This document shows positions 34,701-41,682 of a stretch of 64,000 bases of DNA, one piece after another. Every line of letters begins with the position of its first letter. Position 1 is the first letter of the stretch. The translations under genes were made by a program, and so were the position numbers. The stretch comes from JBBBNV01 sp037137075 (GTDB taxonomy: Bacteria > Bacillota > Bacilli > Paenibacillales > NBRC-103111): assembly GCF_037137075.1 (NCBI RefSeq), contig NZ_JBBBNV010000021.1, positions 1-64,000 on the forward strand, read 5' to 3'. Under the pieces are notes generated by a model, which saw only the letters and a program-made list of their open reading frames with translations, was not told the DNA's origin and made no database searches.

Positions 34701-35388
34701 GAACGGTCATTGCTCCCGTAATACCGTTATACGGGCTGGACAAGGTCCAGACGTTCTCGACGGCCGATCCGGTCCACCGGACAAGATACTGATCGGTCAT
34801 ATAATAGATTTGGCCATTATATACCGCCACTCCTGTAGATACCGACGGTCTGTCGGCGTCGCCGCTTACCTTGGACAAGACGCTGTTCACCGTATCGTAC
34901 GCATACAAGTTCATGCTGCTTTCCAAATCCGTAGCGAGAAAATACAGCGTCCCGTTCAGTTCAGCAAACCGCTGGGCATTGTCGAGCCGTTCCGAATCCA
35001 AATATTCGACGCGGGTACCGTCGAAGCTTCCAAACCTGCCGCCCCTGCTGTTATCTGCAGGCGTCAGGAGTCCGTACACCTTGCCGTTGTAGGAATACAC
35101 CTGCGAGGCGAAGCCATCAAAGCCCAGTGCATTGGAATCCACCACCGTCTTCGCCGACAGGCCGGTATCCGCATTGTAACCCCCAATCGTGCCCGGGCTG
35201 TACGTCCGATCGGTTCGGATGTTCAATAACAGCGACGGGCTTGAGGAGGCGGTTGCGTGCGCTTTGCTTGTCTCCCATCCGGGCAAGCTCAGACTGGACG
35301 CGATCAAGGAGACGCTTGCCAGAACCACCGTTCCTCGTTTCAGACCGTCTCCTAACCGGGACTCCTTTGTTGATCGTGCTTTGTTCAT
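28777..35388 (-). CDS. Very large SLH-anchored surface protein (2203 aa)
   Basis: A secreted, cell-wall-bound multidomain protein. A signal peptide ends at AHA (residues 43-45). Residues about 50-440 hold repeated YNG(K/Q)(I/V)Y-type units like a beta-propeller. Then come a cadherin-like or Ig-like stretch (about 445-560), a Big_5-like domain (SPADGASGVDAASNLSI), a right-handed beta-helix segment with Asn ladders (about 870-1140), FN3 and Ig-like domains to about 1760, and a Ser-rich linker (about 1765-1790). The C-terminus carries three SLH domains (from FRDVAGHWSQ at about 2016), which bind pyruvylated wall polymer. No catalytic motif was seen, so adhesion or glycan binding is more likely than lysis, though the beta-helix could be a polysaccharide-active part. 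It is one gene with its own terminator; GGAGAGG precedes the ATG. Confidence 0.9.
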   Translation of the reverse strand: MNKARSTKESRLGDGLKRGTVVLASVSLIASSLSLPGWETSKAHATASSSPSLLLNIRTDRTYSPGTIGGYNADTGLSAKTVVDSNALGFDGFASQVYSYNGKVYGLLTPADNSRGGRFGSFDGTRVEYLDSERLDNAQRFAELNGTLYFLATDLESSMNLYAYDTVNSVLSKVSGDADRPSVSTGVAVYNGQIYYMTDQYLVRWTGSAVENVWTLSSPYNGITGAMTVLNGELYFAVTSPTLDPGSNHLHNNEIFKYDGSSVSQVTDRDSNINNYASVTIPKMIAYNNKIFYSGENPNNVFTDPGNGKNWLISTDENGNETTEFEAGDENGGGYVFDMWVVDNQLYFSARVGNSYVNDLYLYDSTGNATNLTNFTEEGIAITNVIEYGSDRYVTTMKGLYRIEPTSNALTPISSFPALSSTDDLSETFGQGAFIFDGPLAPVVTNLHDLLAVLPGGSASIAANAVVSDIDSASLASASVRISSGFSAGDTLSYTQAYGIAGSFDANTGVLSLSGTATAAEYQEVLRSVVFTGGSEPGDREVVFALEDSESNLSWSESPSAVATVAVAPSAGTITKVEFDTAPDGTDNDYAQSVPISEPNLQNLLIEVSSSSSSYGLTYSDSTKSLYISPDLLDMDKPDTLVIRSQNGAAFDLQGLRFTDTYSGMYSELRFTGFEEGATVAQKDLYVSPYGPQTTLLLGTEFDEVDEVQMQLVGSSAQYGTGIGGLIDDIFLFSSQPGPMLSATSYSPADGASGVDAASNLSIGFAEPVTAVSGKNLTIRQGWDDQIVETIPVNDINRVTISGADVTINPDPELLYGSDYYVLIDGGAFAPVSGSALYGGVADQTTWNFTTEVRSEVTAANSTALQAYLSNSTVSTINLIADVSYAITGVDIDRALTVNGNQAEVTVSAGIPVTSASDAGLSYYGDGVFDVGPAGNLALKDVTLRNGSSKIMTVINVQDGGQLELDNSKLKDFFGENDGNQPNRGFSFAIHTDPGSGSQVTITDSEIDESNAFRNMIDVRGGMVTVRGNTLKGTQYPDRLRLSDGFEYGIYLYGGSTVIENNTIAGFDSSRNNNYASAAIGIVGFYDTTLSVTGNTLTNSSVGLSLTNHYPGVNPNAITTMNTYAMNQPDTAGKGSYSVSKQNTFSGNGANVYSEMAFYTRPYTYRDPQLSVTAVTYDSVTVAFPKPGASATSVKLQLSEDEGDSWQDAVTGTLTGDSAGATATGLDASTSYLFRLVVEGGSYYGYSNFAPATTPTNADAAHNTLGASPSTVQAGSPITLTATGDRQGANSAVIGDERYIPVNWQSSESGQSGVFSFSGASYTSTYTPAAEGGYTVTATFEKQAWDGTVWQVVNGSQDTKTASVTVTAPVDAATPSISAEPQDRAAVQGDMVTLSVTASVGDAGQLTYQWYSSSTDSNTGGILIAGATGSTYTVPTSAAGDVYYYVVVTNTNTEVPGQQTVTATSRAAKVTVSQAPTYGIAPIADQTAAVLSVGYASGTQETMTITLTNTGTSSLTNLSAALSGTGASAFDLTPPPSTLGAEAAPASFTVRAKDGLSAGTYTATVTVSADHLTPVTFTVTQAVQLLNAPANPQGLTGVKGDNSVILNWNTVTDATYYYIYMASVSGGYSEPPLATVTSATYSISNLTNGTSYYFIVKAGGTGGVSAASNEIHVIPATVPSAPTAVTAVAGDRRATITFTAPQNTGGSAITGYEITISPGSTVISADASPVTITGLTNGVSYTFTVKAINDMGRSDASEASNAVMPKDSSSNDSRSSSGSGSSSSGTVSSIEVLVNGKAENAGTASTSERSGQNVLTISVDQKKLDDKLAAEGQGAVVTIPVQTSSDVVIGELNGQMIKNMEDKQAVLELRTAQAGYTLPAGQIQIDAISAQLGSSIPLADIKIQIEISSLSEAEAKVVESAAAQGSFEVVVPSLEFTVTAAHDGKVIEVTKFNAFVERTIAIPDGVDPGKITTGVVVEPDGTVRHVPTKVTLIDGKYYAKVNSLTNSTYSIVWHPIEFRDVAGHWSQAIVNNMGSRMVINGTGEGVFSPDADITRAEFAAILVRGLGLRLDNGTPAFSDVQASDWYSKAVITAQAYGLIEGFEDGTFRPGDRITREQGMAMIAKAMKLTGLKAKLSGQTAGELLSSYTDGQEVAGWAQTAAADVLKAGIVSGRSDARLMPTAHMTRAEVAAMLQRLLQASDLI

Positions 35389-35796
35389 AATTCCTCTCCT
35401 TTTTGTCTACAAATACAAGCTTCCACACCATAGCCGCCGTCTTCGTTCTCACCTGTCATGACAGGAACTGTACAAAAAATGACAAATACCGCAATGGAAT
35501 AAAGAAGCATTTCGACATCTGGTACTAAAGTCCTTCTTTTTAATCTTGAAAAATAGCTAAATTAACCATGACCGTCTTCGTCACCGCCGAATTCGCGGTT
35601 CTCAAATAGGACGAACACTTATTGAACAGGTCCTTTAGCATTAATTACCCTGATTTCGACATTTATCTCCCTCTATATCGGATACTGCCATGTCCCAATG
35701 CCGATCATCAAAAAAGGACAGTGCCCGCTTCATCGTCCGGCCGGAGCTAAAACTGTACACAGATGCGCATGCGTATCGCAGCGGAGCAATCGTGAA
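35389..35796. other. Intergenic region upstream of the SLH gene
   Basis: No gene. A perfect 14-base palindrome, CCTGTCATGACAGG (35452-35465), stands 64 bases before the SLH start codon and is a candidate operator. No clear -35/-10 pair was found. Confidence 0.45.
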
Positions 35797-35837
35797 GTAA
35801 AAATGCAGCGGCATCCGGAACCGGACACCGCTGCATT
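35797..35837 (-). terminator. Intrinsic terminator of the sorbitol dehydrogenase-like gene
   Basis: Arms AATGCAGCGG (35802-35811) and CCGCTGCATT (35828-35837) with an inner TCCGG/CCGGA pair; a T-tract follows on the minus strand. It lies 18 bases after the stop. Confidence 0.85.
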
Positions 35838-35854
35838 CTTACTTCATGAAACTG

Positions 35855-36919
35855 CTATTCGTTCGGATACACCATTACCTTCAGGCTGCCGCTCTTATTA
35901 TGAATGGCCCGCTCCATGGCAGCCTGAGTTTGAGCCAGCGGATACCGGTCCGTGATGAGCGATTTCGTATCAATCAAGCCGGACGCCAGAAATTCGATCC
36001 CGCTCGGGTACGTATTGGCATAACGGAAAATACCGTAAATATCGATTTCGTTATCCGCAATAAACGGAACATTCAGCGGAATTTCATCCTGGGCGGGCAA
36101 CCCGACGATAGCCAGCTTGCCCCCGCGGCGGATCGAATACAGGGCGGACTGAAGCGCCCGGGGATTCCCCGCCGTTTCCCAGGCTGTGTCTACGCCGACA
36201 CCGCCCGTGATTTGCCGGATACGCTCATTTGCATCCTCTTCCCGGACATTGATCGTATGCGTGGCACCAAGACGCGCTGCCGCATCCAGACGCACCTGCT
36301 CCAGATCGGTCACAATAATCCGGCTGGCGCCGAAGGACTTGGCGGCAGCAACCGCCATGAGCCCGACCGGCCCCATTCCCATAATAGCCACTGTCGAACC
36401 CGGCTGCAGACGGCTCCGCTTGGCCGCGTGAATCCCGACCGAGAACGGCTCGTTCAGGGCAGCCTCCTCAAAGGAAAGATGGTCCGGAATCGGGAACACC
36501 ATATCCTCCCGAATCGCCATATACTGAACGAATGCTCCGTCTACCGGCGGTGTAGCCAAAAACTGTACATCCGGGCACAGATTATACCGCCCTTCCTTGC
36601 AGGCGCTGCAGCGGCCGCAGGTGACTCCCGGCTCAACCGCGACACGGTCGCCTTCACGCAGCCGCGTAACGCGTGACCCGACGGCGGCAACGACCCCTGC
36701 GCATTCATGACCGAGAATAATCGGTTTTTCTACAACAAACCGCCCGATACGGCCATGCTCATAGTAATGCACATCCGAGCCGCACACCCCGACCGCCATC
36801 ACCTGAATCAGCACCTCATCCGCCCTGACCTGCGGCACCGGACGCTCTTCAATGATGATAGTTCCCGGCTGCGGCATAACCGCTGCTTTCATCGTTTGCG
36901 GCAAAGCTGTTTTCGTCAT
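35855..36919 (-). CDS. Zinc-dependent medium-chain dehydrogenase, sorbitol dehydrogenase-like
   Basis: A 354-residue MDR-family polyol dehydrogenase. The catalytic zinc residues lie in GVCGSDVHYYEHG and LGHECAGVV, and the structural zinc site is the four-Cys CGRCSACKEGRYNLC segment. The NAD site is MGMGPVGLMAV with an acidic residue (TDLEQ) that favours NAD over NADP. It should oxidise a polyol such as sorbitol, xylitol or L-iditol to the ketose. It is divergent from the gntR-uxuA operon, and a TCAGACC/GGTCTGA dyad (36945-36961) lies just before its start, so control by the neighbouring GntR regulator is possible. The substrate is inferred from the family. Confidence 0.88.
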   Translation of the reverse strand: MTKTALPQTMKAAVMPQPGTIIIEERPVPQVRADEVLIQVMAVGVCGSDVHYYEHGRIGRFVVEKPIILGHECAGVVAAVGSRVTRLREGDRVAVEPGVTCGRCSACKEGRYNLCPDVQFLATPPVDGAFVQYMAIREDMVFPIPDHLSFEEAALNEPFSVGIHAAKRSRLQPGSTVAIMGMGPVGLMAVAAAKSFGASRIIVTDLEQVRLDAAARLGATHTINVREEDANERIRQITGGVGVDTAWETAGNPRALQSALYSIRRGGKLAIVGLPAQDEIPLNVPFIADNEIDIYGIFRYANTYPSGIEFLASGLIDTKSLITDRYPLAQTQAAMERAIHNKSGSLKVMVYPNE

Positions 36920-36944
36920 TGTCAGTTCCCCTTTGCATATGCTT

Positions 36945-36961
36945 TCAGACCGGTGGTCTGA
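36945..36961. promoter_or_regulatory. Dyad upstream of the dehydrogenase gene
   Basis: TCAGACC and GGTCTGA arms (36945-36951, 36955-36961) with a three-base spacer, 26 bases before the start codon. It resembles FadR-type GntR operators with a GGTC...GACC core. Confidence 0.45.
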
Positions 36962-37041
36962 CTTTTGAATTCGCTTTCTACTACGATACGATGTTCATTT
37001 TACCAGCTTTTCCGGGTTCAAGCCCATGAATGTTAGAATTA

Positions 37042-37071
37042 CTCCAAATCACACCAAATGACACCAAACCG
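37042..37071. repeat. Three helically phased direct repeats, ACnCCAAAnn
   Basis: ACTCCAAATC, ACACCAAATG and ACACCAAACC follow each other with exact 10-base periods, in the middle of the divergent intergenic region of the dehydrogenase and gntR. This is the spacing expected for a protein binding one face of the helix. Confidence 0.6.
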
Positions 37072-37171
37072 ACTTGTCCCGCAGCGTTTTTCCCGGATTG
37101 ACCGAAGGAACGAACCGGTATAACGCATCTGTTCCTTACTTGAAACCAGATGCTTTTTTTGCGCCTTCCAT

Positions 37172-37198
37172 ACTACCATACAAGTATGGTAGTATAAT
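37172..37198 (+). promoter_or_regulatory. GntR operator overlapping the gntR-uxuA promoter
   Basis: A perfect inverted repeat ACTACCATAC-AA-GTATGGTAGT (37172-37193) runs directly into a consensus -10, TATAAT (37193-37198). The -35 is poor. Binding of the regulator here would block its own operon. Confidence 0.7.
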
Positions 37199-37227
37199 TT
37201 TTATAAACCCTTCCCGGAGGTGAACAC

Positions 37228-37905
37228 GTGAGCATGATTGTAAAGCCCCAGCCCGCCTCCACACGAGATGCCGTGTATGCGGCGCTGCTGGATCAGATTC
37301 TTCGTCTTGAATTGCCGCCCGGAGCGAGCATATCCGAAAAGGACATCTCCGAACGCTTCGGCGTCAGCCGGACGCCGGTGCGGGAAAGCTTCGTCCGCTT
37401 GTCCCAGGAAGGCCTCCTGGAGGTATATCCCCAGCGGGCCACCTTCGTGTCGCTGATTGATTTGGAGCTGGCGGAGGAAGCCCGGTTCATGCGGGAGCAG
37501 CTGGAGCGGGCCGTCATCCGGCTGGCCTGCGGCGCTTTTCCGGCGGAGCACCTCCTGGCGCTTCAAACGAACCTCACCCAGCAGAAGGCCTGCATCGAAG
37601 AGGAAGACGACAAGAAGATGTTCGAGCTGGATGAGGCGTTTCACCGCACCATTTTTGAAGGCTGCCACAAAAGCAATACATGGGCTGTAATTCAGCAAAT
37701 CAATGTGCATTTGAACCGGACCCGCGTCCTGCGGCTGGCCGACGATCACCACTGGGACGAACTGTATAATCAGCACCTGCAAATGGTCGAGTCCATCCGG
37801 CTGCAGCACGCCGATCAGGCGGAGCAGTTGATGACGGAGCATCTGCATCTCACCATTGCCGATCAGGCGCTGCTGAAGCAAAAATATCCCACCTATTTCA
37901 AATAA
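37228..37905 (+). CDS. GntR-family regulator, FadR/FCD subfamily
   Basis: A 225-residue regulator with an N-terminal winged helix (ISEKDISERFGVSRTPVRES, then LLEVYPQRATFVSLI) and a C-terminal all-helical FCD domain (DEAFHRTIFEGCHKSNTW, MTEHLHLT) whose Asp and His residues usually bind a metal and a carboxylate ligand. It starts at GTG (37228) after GGAGGTG; an ATG two codons later is possible. It is the first gene of an operon with uxuA and an SDR gene and probably represses it until a hexuronate intermediate appears. The operator candidate is the dyad at its -10. Confidence 0.9.
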   Translation: MSMIVKPQPASTRDAVYAALLDQILRLELPPGASISEKDISERFGVSRTPVRESFVRLSQEGLLEVYPQRATFVSLIDLELAEEARFMREQLERAVIRLACGAFPAEHLLALQTNLTQQKACIEEEDDKKMFELDEAFHRTIFEGCHKSNTWAVIQQINVHLNRTRVLRLADDHHWDELYNQHLQMVESIRLQHADQAEQLMTEHLHLTIADQALLKQKYPTYFK

Positions 37906-37925
37906 CCGGAGGCGAAGCTCCCTTT

Positions 37926-39011
37926 ATGAAAATGGTATTCCGATGGTTCGGTGAGGGCAATGACACAGTTACGCTAAACCAGATTAAACAAATTCCCGGT
38001 GTCGAAGGCATCGTCTGGGCGCTCCATGACGTCCCGGCCGGTGAAGAATGGCCGATGGACAAAATCCTCGCTATTAAAGCACAAGCCGATCAGGCGGGAC
38101 TGCATATGCAGGTCGTGGAGAGCGTCAATATTCACGAGGATATCAAGCTCGGGCTGCCCAGCCGGGATCTGTTCATCGACAACTACAAGAAAACCATCGC
38201 GAAGCTCGCCCAGGTGGGCGTGAAGGTGATCTGCTATAACTTCATGCCCGTGTTCGATTGGGTCCGCACCGATCTGCACAAAGCGCTGGAAGACGGCTCG
38301 ACGGCGCTGTTTTATGAAAAAAGCAAAGTGGCGCACCTGAACCTGTCCGAGCATGTCAAAGTAATTAATGAAAATCCGGAATTTACGATGCCGGGCTGGG
38401 AGCCGGAGCGTCTGGCGCATCTGACCTCGCTGTTTGAAGCATACCAGGGCGTTACCGAGGAGCAGTTATTTGAGAACGCCAAATATTTTCTGGATGAGGT
38501 TATTCCGGTCGCGGCCAAGCACGGCATCAAAATGGCGATTCACCCGGACGATCCGCCATGGCCGATCTTCGGACTGCCCCGTATTATGACGGGCCAGAAC
38601 AATATCCGGCGCTTCCTGCAGCTGCACGACAGCCCGTACAACGGCCTAACCCTGTGCAGCGGATCGCTCGGCGCGAATCCCGCCAACGATATTATCGCCA
38701 TGATTCATGAATTTGCGGGCCGTATTCCGTTTGCGCATATCCGCAACGTCCGCGTGTACGAGAACGGGGATTTCATCGAGACCTCACACCGCACCCAGGA
38801 CGGAACCGTCGATATCGCCGGGGTTGTTCAGGCGTTTCATGAGGAGGGCTACGAGGGCTATTGCCGGCCGGACCACGGCCGTCACCTTTGGGATGAGCAG
38901 TGCCGCCCCGGCTACGGCCTGTACGACCGGGCGCTCGGCATGATGTATTTGTGGGGACTTTGGGACGCATACCGCAAGGCTGCGGCAGAAAAGGAGACGA
39001 ACCAGGCATGA
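37926..39011 (+). CDS. uxuA: D-mannonate dehydratase
   Basis: UxuA, 361 residues, dehydrates D-mannonate to 2-keto-3-deoxygluconate in glucuronate breakdown. It has a TIM-barrel fold. Metal-binding residues sit in MAIHPDDPPWPIFGLPRI and GYCRPDHGRHLWDEQ, and the N-terminal MVFRWFGEGND is typical of the family. It follows gntR by 20 bases and its TGA overlaps the next start as ATGA. A GGAGG site stands 13 bases upstream of the ATG, with a GGAG/CTCC dyad between them that may modulate translation. Confidence 0.95.
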   Translation: MKMVFRWFGEGNDTVTLNQIKQIPGVEGIVWALHDVPAGEEWPMDKILAIKAQADQAGLHMQVVESVNIHEDIKLGLPSRDLFIDNYKKTIAKLAQVGVKVICYNFMPVFDWVRTDLHKALEDGSTALFYEKSKVAHLNLSEHVKVINENPEFTMPGWEPERLAHLTSLFEAYQGVTEEQLFENAKYFLDEVIPVAAKHGIKMAIHPDDPPWPIFGLPRIMTGQNNIRRFLQLHDSPYNGLTLCSGSLGANPANDIIAMIHEFAGRIPFAHIRNVRVYENGDFIETSHRTQDGTVDIAGVVQAFHEEGYEGYCRPDHGRHLWDEQCRPGYGLYDRALGMMYLWGLWDAYRKAAAEKETNQA

Positions 39012-39862
39012 TCGAACTAACGAAGCATTCTTTTCTACAGGGGAAAGTAGCTGTCATTACGGGCGGGGCCGGCGTATTGTGCCGGGCGATGGCAATTGAG
39101 CTGGGCCGTCAGGGCGCGCGCGTCGCGATTTTGAACCGAACCGTGGAAAAAGGAGCTGAAGTTGCCGCCGAAATCCGGGCTGCCGGCGGTACGGCCGCTG
39201 CCTTCGCCTGCGATGTAACGAAGCCGGAGAGCGTGCAGCAGGCTGCAGCCGAGGTGCTCGCACAGCTCGGGCCGTGCGACATTTTGATTAACGGGGCGGG
39301 CGGCAACCACCCCAGCGCCAATACGACGAATGAAATTTTCAAGCCGGAGGATCTGGACAATCCGGACATCACTACCTTTTTCGGACTGAGTGTGGACGGC
39401 TTCCGCAGCGTGCTCGATTTGAACTTCGTCGGCAGCCTGATTCCGACCCAGATTTTTACCAAGCACATGCTTGGCCGCGCGGGAACGACCGTCATCAACA
39501 TTTCGTCCATGAGCGCGCCTTCCCCGATGACCAAGGTTCCTGCCTACAGCGCCGCCAAAGCAGCAATTAACAATTTCACCCAATGGCTGGCCGTCCATCT
39601 GGCGGAAAGCGGCATTCGTGTAAATGCCATTGCGCCGGGCTTTTTCCTGACCAAGCAGAATGAGAAGCTGCTGCTGAAGGAGGACGGCTCCCTGACAGAG
39701 CGCTCCGGCAAAATTATTTCCCATACGCCGATGCGCCGCTTCGGCCGGCCGGAGGACTTGCTCGGCACGCTGCTGTGGCTTGCGGACGAGAACATGTCCG
39801 GCTTCGTTACGGGAACGACCATCCCTGTGGATGGCGGCTTCATGGCCTATTCCGGCGTATAA
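39008..39862 (+). CDS. SDR-family D-mannonate oxidoreductase (fructuronate reductase)
   Basis: A 284-residue short-chain dehydrogenase. The cofactor loop is VITGGAGVLCRAMA, the structural NGAGGNHP is the NAG-type motif, and the catalytic pair lies in YSAAK. The C-terminal ending (FVTGTTIPVDGGFMAY) is standard. Beside uxuA such SDRs (YjmF type) reduce fructuronate to mannonate with NADH, the step before UxuA. The start ATG overlaps the uxuA stop. The terminator at 39915-39941 closes the operon. Other hexuronates could be the substrate. Confidence 0.88.
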   Translation: MIELTKHSFLQGKVAVITGGAGVLCRAMAIELGRQGARVAILNRTVEKGAEVAAEIRAAGGTAAAFACDVTKPESVQQAAAEVLAQLGPCDILINGAGGNHPSANTTNEIFKPEDLDNPDITTFFGLSVDGFRSVLDLNFVGSLIPTQIFTKHMLGRAGTTVINISSMSAPSPMTKVPAYSAAKAAINNFTQWLAVHLAESGIRVNAIAPGFFLTKQNEKLLLKEDGSLTERSGKIISHTPMRRFGRPEDLLGTLLWLADENMSGFVTGTTIPVDGGFMAYSGV

Positions 39863-39914
39863 GCCGGCGGATGCGCAGCAACTCCGAAACCTACACAATA
39901 AAGCTTCACTTGCG

Positions 39915-39941
39915 AGGAGGGGCCATACGCCCCTCCTTTTT
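39915..39941 (+). terminator. Intrinsic terminator of the gntR-uxuA operon
   Basis: Perfect arms AGGAGGGGC (39915-39923) and GCCCCTCCT (39929-39937), a five-base loop and a five-T tract. Confidence 0.92.
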
Positions 39942-40252
39942 GGCGGCTTGCGGGTGTTCTCTCTTCGCAAAGCGCGGTCCGGTTTGTTACATTTTTGCGA
40001 CAGTATCTATGGAATTCCGCCCGCTATAACCTAAATCTGTTATGATTACATGTGACAACATCAATCGTCATCATTGCCCGTGACAAGGGCAAAAACGGAA
40101 TCGTGTAGAACGGCGTTTCGTACATTGCGGCTCTCCATACGTGCAGCTTCCCATGACAGCAGGCAGCCGCGCGGCGCCGCCATACGGACGCATGATTTAC
40201 AATTTACAACCCATCAGCGTGATTAAATTTTAAGTGAAGCTTGAGGTAAAGT
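39942..40252. other. Intergenic region
   Basis: No gene or RNA recognised. It should hold the promoter of the HD-GYP gene, but no consensus pair is evident. GAGGTAAAG precedes the ATG at 40253. Confidence 0.4.
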
Positions 40253-41266
40253 ATGATTAATCCAGTCTTTCAACCCTTTTTGAAGCTCGGGGATGCGGTC
40301 ATTATTACCGATGCGGACCACCGCATTTTGGCCGTCAACCGGACCTATGAAACCATTACCGGTTATCTGGAGGATGAAATTGTAGGCAAAAAAGCCGGAA
40401 TTCTGCGTACCGTGTACACACCGGAAGAAACGTTCGCCAGCATGAAGCAGACGATTCGTGCCGGCAAGACGTGGTCCGGCGTCTTTACGAATCAGAAGCG
40501 CAGCGCCGAGCTGTGGCATTCTTCGATCACGATTACCCCGTTCGAGCTGGACGATGGCGTGTTCTATGTCGGCATATTCCGGGAGCTCGAGCGGCTGAAC
40601 CGCGGCTTTTATTTAGCGGAGGAGCGGGTCGATTCCATTCAGAAATCGCTGCTGCGCGTACTCGCCGTGTCTTGTGAAATTCGCGATCCCGGGATCGAAT
40701 CTCATCTGAACCGTGTGCAGAAGCTCTCCGAGCTGCTCGTTGCAAGACATAATGAACGGATGGAGCTTGGCCTATCCGCCGCCCGGATCGCCCGGATTGG
40801 ACATTCCAGCATCCTGCACGATATCGGCAAGTCCGCCATACCCGAAGGAATTTTGTACAAGCCCGGTCCGCTGGCGGATTACGAGCGCAAAATTATTGAA
40901 ATGCATCCCCTCATCGGCGTTGACATCGTCAGCAAAATTTTTGCGGAGCTGGACGACGATTTGTTCGAGCACGAGCTGGCTACGGCCAAAAACATTATCC
41001 TTTACCACCACGAGCGGTGGGACGGCCTAGGTTACCCGCACGGCCTGTCGGAAACAAAAATTCCCGTCGAAGCCCGAATTGTAAGCGTAGTGGATGTATT
41101 CGACGCGCTAACCTCCAAGCGGGCATACAAAGAAAAATGGACGACCGTTGCAGCGCTGCAGTATTTGGACGAGCAAAAGGGCGCACAGTTCGATCCGGAC
41201 ATCGTCGATTCCTTCTTCACTTTGCATGAGGACGGCCTGCTGTCCTCTTATGTCGAGCCGCGGTAA
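40253..41266 (+). CDS. PAS-HD-GYP protein, cyclic-di-GMP phosphodiesterase candidate
   Basis: A 337-residue cytoplasmic signalling protein. Residues about 5-125 form a PAS domain (VIITDADHRILAVNRTYETI, GYLEDEIVGKKAG). Residues about 140-330 form an HD-GYP domain with SSILHDIGKSAIPEGILYKP and YHHERWDGLGYPHGL. The full HD and GYP signatures imply cleavage of c-di-GMP, gated by whatever the PAS domain senses; no haem or flavin residue could be identified. It stands alone, and no diguanylate cyclase is in the window. Confidence 0.9.
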   Translation: MINPVFQPFLKLGDAVIITDADHRILAVNRTYETITGYLEDEIVGKKAGILRTVYTPEETFASMKQTIRAGKTWSGVFTNQKRSAELWHSSITITPFELDDGVFYVGIFRELERLNRGFYLAEERVDSIQKSLLRVLAVSCEIRDPGIESHLNRVQKLSELLVARHNERMELGLSAARIARIGHSSILHDIGKSAIPEGILYKPGPLADYERKIIEMHPLIGVDIVSKIFAELDDDLFEHELATAKNIILYHHERWDGLGYPHGLSETKIPVEARIVSVVDVFDALTSKRAYKEKWTTVAALQYLDEQKGAQFDPDIVDSFFTLHEDGLLSSYVEPR

Positions 41267-41629
41267 AGCATATAGGGCCTTTCTTATGCAGGCTGCAAGA
41301 GGAAGGAACAGCACACTCCAACAACAGCCTGCCCTGAGCCCGGATCGTTCAGCATAAACACCTGATAAGCGGTTACATAGAGGCTGATTTAACAGCCCTG
41401 CTTCCTCCTTCCAGGAAAAAACATTCATCTTTGAACGATACACTTATCTCAGGTTTTTGATACATGATGTTTCAATAGTCTGATTTTAACTTTTTGCTCC
41501 TTTCCTTGCTTCGCTCCGGCTTTCGTAAGTGCTGAAGAAATGATTATCGGTGAAACAGGTCCCAGCAGGAATAATCCTACTTGGGCGCGGCCTAACTTTT
41601 TAATCGCAAAAATAGCTTCTACCATCGCA
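41267..41629. other. Intergenic region between convergent genes
   Basis: No gene. GCAGGCTG and CAGCCTGC (41288-41295 and 41325-41332) form a loose hairpin that may end the HD-GYP transcript. Confidence 0.4.
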
Positions 41630-41678
41630 AAAAAGCAAAAAAACGTTCTCCTCTCTGCTATGGGAGGAGAACGTTTTT
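41630..41678 (-). terminator. Intrinsic terminator of the alpha-mannosidase gene
   Basis: Perfect 15-base arms AAAAACGTTCTCCTC (41639-41653) and GAGGAGAACGTTTTT (41664-41678); a T-rich tract follows on the minus strand. It lies just after the stop at 41683. Confidence 0.9.
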
Positions 41679-41682
41679 CGGT

